A stretch of 18,516 nt of DNA from Planctomycetota bacterium. Its GTDB lineage: Bacteria; Planctomycetota; Phycisphaerae; Sedimentisphaerales; Anaerohalosphaeraceae. This document shows positions 6,528 to 13,517 of the stretch, one piece after another. The stretch covers positions 1 through 18,516 of the forward strand of contig JAGHBX010000410.1 in NCBI GenBank assembly GCA_021160785.1, given 5' to 3'. Made by a program: the position numbers and the translations under genes. Under the pieces are notes generated by a model that saw only the letters and a list, made by a program, of their open reading frames with translations, did not search any database and had not been told where the DNA came from. The number at the start of each line of letters is the position of its first letter. Position 1 is the stretch's first letter.

Positions 6528-7412
6528 ACTCATAATCAAAATCTCCATGTAGGGGTTAATAAGATTAACTGTTTACGCCAGCGTCATGATACCGCATCAC
6601 GGCGCCAATCCCTACATGGTTTCACGCTGATAGAGTTGCTTGTTGTCATCGCGGTGATAGCACTTCTTCTGGCCGTCCTTTTACCGGCGCTGAAGGAAGC
6701 CAAGAAGCGGGCGATGGGGCTCTATTGCCTCGTAAATCTGAGGGGACTTTCGGTGGCGTGGACACTGTACGCCAATGAAAACAACGGCAAGCTAGTCAGC
6801 GGCGAGGTGTGGTGCGACTACGACAAGGTGCTTCCCTTTGACTGGGTGCATCCAGTCGTCAGCGCAGGTGATTCTGAATATACCTACGGCATGTCGGAGA
6901 AAGAGCGTGAACTGGCCGGTATCAGAAAGGGGGCGCTGTTTCCATACACTGAAACCGAAAAGCTTTACAACTGCCCGGGCGACAGAACGTGGACAACTGT
7001 AACGGGTATGCTTGGTGCAGGTCAGAGCCCTTATCGTAGTTATGCCGTTTCCTGGCCGATGAACGCTCAATGGGGCGGCATCGATCCAAAATACAAATAC
7101 ACAAAAATGGACGAAATAATCTCACCTGCCAACAGACTGGTTTTTCTGGAGGAAGAAGAAGCCGGCGGCGCCAACTGGGGTTCATGGATTCTGTCTATGG
7201 GTTTCGAGTGGTGGGACCCGATAGCAATCTGGCATGCCAAATCCTCGACGAATCTCGGCTTTGCCGACGGCCACTCCGAAAAACACCACTGGGTTGACAA
7301 GAGCACACTGTATATGGCAGAGCATCAGATTCAAGGAGTAGAACCACCCTTCGGCGAAGGAGAAGACCTGCGGTATATGCGACGAATACATCACCACGCA
7401 TTCAACAAGTAG
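6504..7412 (+). CDS. Pseudopilin 2 with an unusually long leader (302 aa)
   Basis: ATG 6504 has AAAGG 7 bases upstream. The prepilin motif G39/FTLIELLVVIAVIALLLAVLLPAL appears only after a 39-residue basic leader (MRRNLYKITHNQN...RRQSLHG), long for a pseudopilin. No in-frame ATG lies nearer: the nearby CATGG is out of frame. After cleavage before F40, the mature protein has one N-terminal helix and then CLVNLRGLSVAWTLYANENNGKL, a soluble domain with CPGDRTW, and a tail WHAKSSTNLGFADGH (H244, D255-G256) like the H-X9-DG group with one extra residue. The leader contains a 75-base inverted-repeat segment (6545-6619). It is probably part of the same surface apparatus as pseudopilins 1 and 3, but it has its own ribosome site and follows a terminator, so it may be transcribed separately. 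Confidence 0.85.
   Translation: MRRNLYKITHNQNLHVGVNKINCLRQRHDTASRRQSLHGFTLIELLVVIAVIALLLAVLLPALKEAKKRAMGLYCLVNLRGLSVAWTLYANENNGKLVSGEVWCDYDKVLPFDWVHPVVSAGDSEYTYGMSEKERELAGIRKGALFPYTETEKLYNCPGDRTWTTVTGMLGAGQSPYRSYAVSWPMNAQWGGIDPKYKYTKMDEIISPANRLVFLEEEEAGGANWGSWILSMGFEWWDPIAIWHAKSSTNLGFADGHSEKHHWVDKSTLYMAEHQIQGVEPPFGEGEDLRYMRRIHHHAFNK
6545..6619. repeat. 75-bp inverted-repeat segment inside the pseudopilin 2 leader
   Basis: CCATGTAGGG (6545-6554) and CCCTACATGG (6610-6619) are exact inverted copies. The pairing extends by a G-T wobble and two more pairs to 13 bp. Inside lie GTTAAT-AAG-ATTAAC (6555-6569) and a CGCC...GGCG pair enclosing TGAT...ATCA. The right arm ends at the codons for the GFTLIEL cleavage motif. 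The reading frame stays open across it. It may be a small inserted element or a translation-controlling RNA fold. No target-site duplication is visible. Confidence 0.6.
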
Positions 7413-7454
7413 TCAAAGAAACATCTGGGATTAAGATCGACAGGAATATGGAAT

Positions 7455-7568
7455 GGTAACTTTTTCAAGAGTGTCGGATGTGGCATCGATACTGGCATCG
7501 GTGGCAGTTGTGGTATGCAGATCAATTCATAGAAAGGTATTGCAATGCGAAGAAACTTGTACAAAATT
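7455..7568 (+). repeat. Leader repeat, copy 2 (followed by a pilin fragment)
   Basis: Counterpart of 6415-6527. The ribosome site and start ATG are retained (ATG at 7545), as are the codons for MRRNLYKI and the stem-loop (7482-7518). Homology stops after ATT at 7568, where sequence from the 3' part of a pseudopilin gene begins. From ATG 7545 the frame ends at TGA 7581-7583 after 12 codons, so this start is orphaned. Confidence 0.85.
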
Positions 7569-7770
7569 CCTTGCCGACAATGAGGATGGCCCATGGCGCC
7601 ATGTCGTAGAGAACTTGGACAGCCTTGAAATAGGCCAGTGCGACGTCTTCAATCCGGGGCATATAGCGTCATCGAAAATAGAATACGGCACTAATGGCCA
7701 CCGCGTTGCACATGCTCGTCATCGTGACGGTTGCAACGTGCTTTTTCTGGACTGGCATTCGGAACGCATG
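7569..7770 (+). pseudogene. Duplicated pseudopilin C-terminal fragment
   Basis: These 202 bases match pseudopilin 1 positions 5941-6142 with no indels and 12 substitutions. The changes are mostly silent or mild (V to I, F to Y, Y to F, A to S, S to N, R to H, P to H), as expected if the source was a functional paralogue before it was cut. The encoded stretch runs from LADNEDGPWRHVVEN to RHRDGCNVLFLDWHSERM. It lacks the N-terminal helix and has no start of its own. The ERM methionine codon is exactly the ATG of pseudopilin 3, so the fragment is in frame with that gene. Translation from the leader ATG at 7545 is out of frame with it. Confidence 0.8.
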
Positions 7771-8640
7771 GGTTTCACGCTAATTGAGTTGCTCGTGGTG
7801 ATTGGGATTATAGCTATTCTGCTCAGCATCCTTGTGCCATCTTTAAATAGTGTCAAAAGAAAAGCTCGCCTGATCTTATGTATGGCGAATACCAAGGAAA
7901 TAGGCAGGATAGTACAATTATACCGCGTCGACAACGACGATTTAGTGCCCCCGGTAGCGAATCGAGATGCGGCTGACGGTGCGTACACGGGCGAACCGGC
8001 TGGTTATGCTTATCTTTCGATTGCATTGAGGGATTATAACGAGTTGCGAGGATTAGACGAAGAATATGTTACCCAATCTTATGGTCCGATTGTCGGTGCT
8101 TCGAAATACCAATATTTTTGTGACAATTTGCTGCCGAAATTCTATTCCTGCCCGTTTGTCAGGAACAAGAAGGTCGCCCCTCCGGTCCAGGTTGAGGATG
8201 TTGTTATCGACGGTTCTGCGGTTAAGGCCTTCAAGATAGTGGGACGCGGCGGAAGCTATGCTACATGGCGTTGGGGGGCTTATCGCAACGGAAATATCCG
8301 AAGCAACGTCGGTATCAATTATAATTACGGGACACCCAAATGGGGTGCGGTGCCGTGGGTTAAGACAGCAAAGGTGGGTTGTGATTATTATACTGCCCAA
8401 AGAAATCAGACAAAATGGGATTCCTCCGAATACCGTGAGTTTGGAATCGGGGCTCCTTTTGATATGTCAATATTGTACTGTGAACAAGGAGAGAACAATA
8501 ACTGGGCAGGTCGGTCCGGTCCTGACTGGGGGATTTTTAATCCCGGCAGCCATGCCAGGGGGAAAGTAGGTGGAACAACCGTTTTGATGTGTGATGGGCA
8601 CACCGAGTGGGTTGAAGGGCTTAGGGTGGGCTGGCCGTAG
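7768..8640 (+). CDS. Pseudopilin 3 (290 aa)
   Basis: The open frame extends upstream to ATG 7453, but that would bury the prepilin motif about 105 residues in and translate a leader repeat. The start ATG 7768 gives the expected MG/FTLIELLVVIGIIAILLSILVPSL, with cleavage after Gly2 and Glu at +5. The ribosome site is weak (GGA at 7761-7763), perhaps because upstream recombination replaced it. The mature protein has one N-terminal helix, LILCMANTKEIGRIVQLYRVDNDDLVPP, a Cys-containing soluble region, and a tail FNPGSHARGKVGGTTVLMCDGHTEWV (H262, D276-G277) of the H-Xn-DG type with a longer spacing. No terminator is obvious after it. The pilin-like class is secure; the start and its expression are less so. 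Confidence 0.82.
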   Translation: MGFTLIELLVVIGIIAILLSILVPSLNSVKRKARLILCMANTKEIGRIVQLYRVDNDDLVPPVANRDAADGAYTGEPAGYAYLSIALRDYNELRGLDEEYVTQSYGPIVGASKYQYFCDNLLPKFYSCPFVRNKKVAPPVQVEDVVIDGSAVKAFKIVGRGGSYATWRWGAYRNGNIRSNVGINYNYGTPKWGAVPWVKTAKVGCDYYTAQRNQTKWDSSEYREFGIGAPFDMSILYCEQGENNNWAGRSGPDWGIFNPGSHARGKVGGTTVLMCDGHTEWVEGLRVGWP

Positions 8641-8940
8641 AGATATTCCAAGGCTGGTGAAAACCCATTGATAACAGAAGACACGAATAACGAGGGTAGT
8701 AATTGACAAGGCTTTAACACTCCGAAATCATCTCTACGAATCTCATAGGAAAACCAGTTCAAAGCGGCGAGTTTCCCTGTCAATCCACCTCATTGTGTGC
8801 GCATTGTCAGTAATAGCCGGATTTTTGGTGCAGACCGAAAAATATAAATATGGGCCTTACCTTTTTTAACATGGCCTTGACCACCAAGTCCCGCAGCGAG
8901 CAATACATCTTGTACAAAAAGGCCGGGGTAAAATTCACAA
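8641..8940. other. 300-bp gap between pseudopilin 3 and the 74-codon ORF
   Basis: No gene is recognised. A possible promoter is TTGACA (8703-8708), 17 bases, AATCAT (8726-8731). A stem-loop at 8821-8843 pairs ATTTTTGGT with ACC(G)AAAAAT with one bulged base, and is followed by A/T-rich sequence. No clear terminator for pseudopilin 3 is seen. Confidence 0.35.
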
Positions 8941-9165
8941 ATGCCAGAATACACAAGGATCAGCTTCAACTACCGCAAGGAAGTATCCGATTACTCCAAC
9001 TTAGTTGAACTGCTATTTCCTGGAAATCGAAACCAGCAATATGCAGCGGCATGCATTCTTTTTGAACTCAAATGGTCCGATGGATTGGTTTCAAATCTTT
9101 GCTATATTGAAAATAAATACGATATATCCCGCAGAATCTTGCAGATGGTGAAAAGCGCCGAATAG
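8941..9165 (+). CDS. 74-codon ORF, probably a truncated gene
   Basis: The ATG follows an in-frame TAA at 8929-8931, so translation cannot begin further upstream in this frame. The ribosome site is poor (GGGG about 12 bases upstream). The protein reads like real coding sequence: ISFNYRKEVSDYSNLVELLFPGNRNQQ, AAACILFELKW, then CYIENKYDISRRILQM. This resembles the start of a helical, possibly winged-helix DNA-binding protein, though I cannot name a family with confidence. The last codons (VKSAE and the stop) lie inside the first unit of a 24/25-bp tandem repeat that continues past the gene. The natural C-terminus may therefore have been lost to an insertion-sequence end. Confidence 0.45.
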   Translation: MPEYTRISFNYRKEVSDYSNLVELLFPGNRNQQYAAACILFELKWSDGLVSNLCYIENKYDISRRILQMVKSAE

Positions 9166-9196
9166 GGGGCCAGTGAAAGCGCCCAAATGGGGGCCA
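9148..9196. repeat. Tandem 25/24-bp repeat, IS21-like terminal repeats
   Basis: Two adjacent units (9148-9172 and 9173-9196) share GTGAAA, GCGCC and a final GGGGGCCA. They match at 21 of 25 aligned positions with one gap. Multiple short terminal repeats of this type are typical of IS21-family ends, and the GGGGCCA/GCGC style recalls them. No transposase is present before the axis. The IS assignment is an inference. Confidence 0.5.
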
Positions 9197-9351
9197 CCTA
9201 AGTCATAATAATAGCGTCTTGTAGGACGCTGTCAACAAGATACACCGGCCCCACCCTTAAGGGTGGGGCCGGTGTATCTTGTTGACAGCGTCCTACAAGA
9301 CGCTATTATTATGACTTAGGTGGCCCCCATTTGGGCGCTTTCACTGGCCCC
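9166..9351. other. Central non-coding segment around the palindrome axis
   Basis: This holds the second tandem-repeat unit on each side, then a small hairpin (AGCGTC, 6-base loop, GACGCT; 9213-9230 and its mirror). The axis itself lies in CCACCCTT/AAGGGTGG. The 40 bases at 9239-9278 (starting GATACACCGGCC) are G/C-rich and self-complementary. If the fold-back is artificial, a short native hairpin here could have primed it. Confidence 0.6.
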
Positions 9352-9369
9352 CTATTCGGCGCTTTTCAC
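9321..9369. repeat. Mirror copy of the tandem 25/24-bp repeat
   Basis: Exact reverse complement of 9148-9196. Here the GGGGGCCA units read TGGCCCCC on the plus strand. Confidence 0.5.
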
Positions 9370-9576
9370 CATCTGCAAGATTCTGCGGGATATATCGTAT
9401 TTATTTTCAATATAGCAAAGATTTGAAACCAATCCATCGGACCATTTGAGTTCAAAAAGAATGCATGCCGCTGCATATTGCTGGTTTCGATTTCCAGGAA
9501 ATAGCAGTTCAACTAAGTTGGAGTAATCGGATACTTCCTTGCGGTAGTTGAAGCTGATCCTTGTGTATTCTGGCAT
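9352..9576 (-). CDS. Mirror copy of the 74-codon ORF
   Basis: Identical protein to the ORF at 8941-9165. It faces its twin across the axis (tail to tail), 186 bp apart, an arrangement created by the palindrome. Confidence 0.45.
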   Translation of the reverse strand: MPEYTRISFNYRKEVSDYSNLVELLFPGNRNQQYAAACILFELKWSDGLVSNLCYIENKYDISRRILQMVKSAE

Positions 9577-9876
9577 TTGTGAATTTTACCCCGGCCTTTT
9601 TGTACAAGATGTATTGCTCGCTGCGGGACTTGGTGGTCAAGGCCATGTTAAAAAAGGTAAGGCCCATATTTATATTTTTCGGTCTGCACCAAAAATCCGG
9701 CTATTACTGACAATGCGCACACAATGAGGTGGATTGACAGGGAAACTCGCCGCTTTGAACTGGTTTTCCTATGAGATTCGTAGAGATGATTTCGGAGTGT
9801 TAAAGCCTTGTCAATTACTACCCTCGTTATTCGTGTCTTCTGTTATCAATGGGTTTTCACCAGCCTTGGAATATCT
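9577..9876. other. Mirror copy of the 300-bp gap
   Basis: Reverse complement of 8641-8940, with the same possible promoter and stem-loop on the minus strand. No gene is seen. Confidence 0.35.
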
Positions 9877-10749
9877 CTACGGCCAGCCCACCCTAAGCCC
9901 TTCAACCCACTCGGTGTGCCCATCACACATCAAAACGGTTGTTCCACCTACTTTCCCCCTGGCATGGCTGCCGGGATTAAAAATCCCCCAGTCAGGACCG
10001 GACCGACCTGCCCAGTTATTGTTCTCTCCTTGTTCACAGTACAATATTGACATATCAAAAGGAGCCCCGATTCCAAACTCACGGTATTCGGAGGAATCCC
10101 ATTTTGTCTGATTTCTTTGGGCAGTATAATAATCACAACCCACCTTTGCTGTCTTAACCCACGGCACCGCACCCCATTTGGGTGTCCCGTAATTATAATT
10201 GATACCGACGTTGCTTCGGATATTTCCGTTGCGATAAGCCCCCCAACGCCATGTAGCATAGCTTCCGCCGCGTCCCACTATCTTGAAGGCCTTAACCGCA
10301 GAACCGTCGATAACAACATCCTCAACCTGGACCGGAGGGGCGACCTTCTTGTTCCTGACAAACGGGCAGGAATAGAATTTCGGCAGCAAATTGTCACAAA
10401 AATATTGGTATTTCGAAGCACCGACAATCGGACCATAAGATTGGGTAACATATTCTTCGTCTAATCCTCGCAACTCGTTATAATCCCTCAATGCAATCGA
10501 AAGATAAGCATAACCAGCCGGTTCGCCCGTGTACGCACCGTCAGCCGCATCTCGATTCGCTACCGGGGGCACTAAATCGTCGTTGTCGACGCGGTATAAT
10601 TGTACTATCCTGCCTATTTCCTTGGTATTCGCCATACATAAGATCAGGCGAGCTTTTCTTTTGACACTATTTAAAGATGGCACAAGGATGCTGAGCAGAA
10701 TAGCTATAATCCCAATCACCACGAGCAACTCAATTAGCGTGAAACCCAT
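9877..10749 (-). CDS. Mirror copy of pseudopilin 3
   Basis: Identical to the gene at 7768-8640, including the weak ribosome site and the start codon shared with the upstream pilin fragment. Confidence 0.82.
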   Translation of the reverse strand: MGFTLIELLVVIGIIAILLSILVPSLNSVKRKARLILCMANTKEIGRIVQLYRVDNDDLVPPVANRDAADGAYTGEPAGYAYLSIALRDYNELRGLDEEYVTQSYGPIVGASKYQYFCDNLLPKFYSCPFVRNKKVAPPVQVEDVVIDGSAVKAFKIVGRGGSYATWRWGAYRNGNIRSNVGINYNYGTPKWGAVPWVKTAKVGCDYYTAQRNQTKWDSSEYREFGIGAPFDMSILYCEQGENNNWAGRSGPDWGIFNPGSHARGKVGGTTVLMCDGHTEWVEGLRVGWP

Positions 10750-10948
10750 GCGTTCCGAATGCCAGTCCAGAAAAAGCACGTTGCAACCGTCACGATGACG
10801 AGCATGTGCAACGCGGTGGCCATTAGTGCCGTATTCTATTTTCGATGACGCTATATGCCCCGGATTGAAGACGTCGCACTGGCCTATTTCAAGGCTGTCC
10901 AAGTTCTCTACGACATGGCGCCATGGGCCATCCTCATTGTCGGCAAGG
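10747..10948 (-). pseudogene. Mirror copy of the pseudopilin C-terminal fragment
   Basis: Reverse complement of 7569-7770. It carries the same 12 differences from pseudopilin 1, so the mosaic predates the palindrome. Confidence 0.8.
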
Positions 10949-11062
10949 AATTTTGTACAAGTTTCTTCGCATTGCAATACCTTTCTATGAATTGATCTGC
11001 ATACCACAACTGCCACCGATGCCAGTATCGATGCCACATCCGACACTCTTGAAAAAGTTACC
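10949..11062 (-). repeat. Mirror of leader repeat copy 2
   Basis: Reverse complement of 7455-7568, with the orphan ATG at 10970-10972 on the minus strand. Confidence 0.85.
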
Positions 11063-11104
11063 ATTCCATATTCCTGTCGATCTTAATCCCAGATGTTTCT
11101 TTGA

Positions 11105-12013
11105 CTACTTGTTGAATGCGTGGTGATGTATTCGTCGCATATACCGCAGGTCTTCTCCTTCGCCGAAGGGTGGTTCTACTCCTTGAATCTGATGCTCTGC
11201 CATATACAGTGTGCTCTTGTCAACCCAGTGGTGTTTTTCGGAGTGGCCGTCGGCAAAGCCGAGATTCGTCGAGGATTTGGCATGCCAGATTGCTATCGGG
11301 TCCCACCACTCGAAACCCATAGACAGAATCCATGAACCCCAGTTGGCGCCGCCGGCTTCTTCTTCCTCCAGAAAAACCAGTCTGTTGGCAGGTGAGATTA
11401 TTTCGTCCATTTTTGTGTATTTGTATTTTGGATCGATGCCGCCCCATTGAGCGTTCATCGGCCAGGAAACGGCATAACTACGATAAGGGCTCTGACCTGC
11501 ACCAAGCATACCCGTTACAGTTGTCCACGTTCTGTCGCCCGGGCAGTTGTAAAGCTTTTCGGTTTCAGTGTATGGAAACAGCGCCCCCTTTCTGATACCG
11601 GCCAGTTCACGCTCTTTCTCCGACATGCCGTAGGTATATTCAGAATCACCTGCGCTGACGACTGGATGCACCCAGTCAAAGGGAAGCACCTTGTCGTAGT
11701 CGCACCACACCTCGCCGCTGACTAGCTTGCCGTTGTTTTCATTGGCGTACAGTGTCCACGCCACCGAAAGTCCCCTCAGATTTACGAGGCAATAGAGCCC
11801 CATCGCCCGCTTCTTGGCTTCCTTCAGCGCCGGTAAAAGGACGGCCAGAAGAAGTGCTATCACCGCGATGACAACAAGCAACTCTATCAGCGTGAAACCA
11901 TGTAGGGATTGGCGCCGTGATGCGGTATCATGACGCTGGCGTAAACAGTTAATCTTATTAACCCCTACATGGAGATTTTGATTATGAGTAATTTTGTACA
12001 AGTTTCTTCGCAT
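11105..12013 (-). CDS. Mirror copy of pseudopilin 2
   Basis: Identical to the 302-residue protein at 6504-7412, with the same long leader before the prepilin cleavage motif. Confidence 0.85.
   Translation of the reverse strand: MRRNLYKITHNQNLHVGVNKINCLRQRHDTASRRQSLHGFTLIELLVVIAVIALLLAVLLPALKEAKKRAMGLYCLVNLRGLSVAWTLYANENNGKLVSGEVWCDYDKVLPFDWVHPVVSAGDSEYTYGMSEKERELAGIRKGALFPYTETEKLYNCPGDRTWTTVTGMLGAGQSPYRSYAVSWPMNAQWGGIDPKYKYTKMDEIISPANRLVFLEEEEAGGANWGSWILSMGFEWWDPIAIWHAKSSTNLGFADGHSEKHHWVDKSTLYMAEHQIQGVEPPFGEGEDLRYMRRIHHHAFNK
11898..11972. repeat. Mirror of the 75-bp inverted-repeat segment
   Basis: Reverse complement of 6545-6619. The two 10-bp arms remain exact. Confidence 0.6.
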
Positions 12014-12102
12014 TGCAATACCTTTCTATGAATCGATCTGCATACCATGGCTGCCACCTAAGCCGCCATTGATGCCACATCCGACACCCTTAAAAAATTA
12101 CC
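11990..12102 (-). repeat. Mirror of leader repeat copy 1
   Basis: Reverse complement of 6415-6527, preceding the mirrored pseudopilin 2. Confidence 0.85.
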
Positions 12103-12115
12103 GGGCACGACCCGG
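12092..12115 (-). terminator. Mirror of the pseudopilin 1 terminator
   Basis: Reverse complement of 6402-6425; the T-run appears as AAAAAATTA on the plus strand. Confidence 0.6.
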
Positions 12116-12332
12116 AAACAACGTCTTTGTTCAGAAAAGCAGCATCTTCAACCTTTGCAAAGGAGTGCTTAAACAGCCCAAAGGGCGGGCAAATACGCAA
12201 TATATTAAATATCCTCATCAGGTTCACACCCTTGCATTCTCTTCCGGTGTATCAGTTAGTTTTTAACATCGCACAAAAGATTTACTGCAAAACCAAATTC
12301 AATGATCTTAAAACAGCGCCTTTCTCTAAGGG

Positions 12333-13049
12333 CTATCTGTCTTTCCACATGTTCACAGTCATATTCTCCGCCTTCATGCGTTCCGCATGCCAGTCCAGAT
12401 AAAGCACGTTGCAACCGTCACGATGACGAGCATGTGCAACGCGGCGGCCATTAGTGCCGAATTCTACCTTCGATGACGCTATATGCCCCGGGTTGAAGAC
12501 ATCGCACTGGCCTATTTCAAGGCTGTCCAAGCTCTCGACGACAGGGCGCCATGGGCCATCCTCGTTGTCGGCAAGGTATATGGTGGAAGAACGTGATTTG
12601 AAGGTATCGATTTTGGTGGGGACGCGAACTTCTGTTCCGACCATGTCGTAGGAACTTTGGAAAGTCCAGGCATTGATTACATAGCCGACAGTCTGCCTGG
12701 AATTAGAAATATCGCCGACGCCGACCCCGGAACGCGGAAAGCTCTTGCACTTATAAATCCTGACGTCTCTGTAATCAGTAACATCCGAGTTATGGCCGAC
12801 ATAAGGCAGAAAATGAATAAACCAGACATCGTCTCTTCTGTACACTCCATTTCCACGGGGAATAAAAGAATCGTTATCCTTTGAGTACAAATCGGCAGCC
12901 AATCCGATCTGCCGGAGATTACTAAGGCAAACAACTGCCTGTGCCGACTTTTTGGCGGAATTCAGAGCGGGTGTCAGTATCGCCAGCAAAGTTGCCACTA
13001 TGGCAATTACAACCAGCAATTCTATTAGTGTAAACGCCTTTTTTCCCAT
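12333..13049 (-). CDS. Mirror copy of pseudopilin 1
   Basis: Identical to the 238-residue protein at 5468-6184, with ribosome site GGAAAGG on the minus strand at 13058-13064. Confidence 0.85.
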   Translation of the reverse strand: MGKKAFTLIELLVVIAIVATLLAILTPALNSAKKSAQAVVCLSNLRQIGLAADLYSKDNDSFIPRGNGVYRRDDVWFIHFLPYVGHNSDVTDYRDVRIYKCKSFPRSGVGVGDISNSRQTVGYVINAWTFQSSYDMVGTEVRVPTKIDTFKSRSSTIYLADNEDGPWRPVVESLDSLEIGQCDVFNPGHIASSKVEFGTNGRRVAHARHRDGCNVLYLDWHAERMKAENMTVNMWKDR

Positions 13050-13092
13050 AATACAAGCCTTTCCGGATCTGGCTAATAAATCCAAAGCCTTG

Positions 13093-13135
13093 CGCCGTGT
13101 ACGTTAACGATAGCGTATTCTTGAAATGCTGTCAA
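13093..13135 (-). promoter_or_regulatory. Mirror of promoter/operator site C
   Basis: Reverse complement of 5382-5424, driving the mirrored pseudopilin 1. Confidence 0.6.
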
Positions 13136-13405
13136 TTCTTTTTTAAAAAAAATCCGGCGATCCCGCACAGTGGCTGGCGGCTGAGAATCGGTATCTAACG
13201 GTGTTGTTAAACTACTCAGGGCATCCAACAAACAGGGTAACCTACACCTGCATTCCACTTACAATCTGCTCCATCGGTTGGGCTACAGCTATGTCTCGTC
13301 ACGGCCGAAATACTCGAAGCTGTTGGATAAAGCTTGTCGCTCTCATTGTGGACATCTCGCCGGCCAGTCCATACTGACGCAGGCAATCTTTAGGAACAGA
13401 AGCAA

Positions 13406-13439
13406 CTCGAAGGTCGAACATGTTCGCCCGACCTCCGAG
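13406..13439 (-). terminator. Mirror of the 11-bp stem-loop
   Basis: Reverse complement of 5078-5111. Confidence 0.4.
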
Positions 13440-13465
13440 AAAATATAACGAAAGCTTCTGTATTC

Positions 13466-13509
13466 GTCTGCTATATGAGACGGCTGCAGACCTCATCTCA
13501 AAAGCAGAC
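13466..13509. other. Mirror of the hairpin after the PKD/dockerin gene
   Basis: Reverse complement of 5008-5051. Confidence 0.5.
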
Positions 13510-13517
13510 TTGAAACA

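Noticed and set aside
6555..6619. Integron attC-like site (GTTAATA core within an inverted repeat)
   Set aside because: The paired RYYYAAC/GTTRRRY boxes are not in the right order, no integrase or cassette array is present, and the segment is in frame inside a gene.
7453..7767. Extension of pseudopilin 3 to ATG 7453 (395 aa)
   Set aside because: It would translate a non-coding leader repeat and place the prepilin cleavage motif about 105 residues inside, where it could not be processed.
8906..8920. TTGTACAAAAA, resembling the core of a recombination-cloning att site (also TTGTACAAAA near 6517 and 7557)
   Set aside because: Only the short palindromic core matches; flanks differ, and two of the occurrences belong to the duplicated leader and encode normal codons.
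8871..9008. 45-codon ORF (MALTTKSRSEQYILYKK...) overlapping the 74-codon ORF in another frame
   Set aside because: It has no ribosome site and no recognisable family. The overlapping 74-codon frame has better coding character. A frameshifted upstream exon of the same gene is possible but unsupported.
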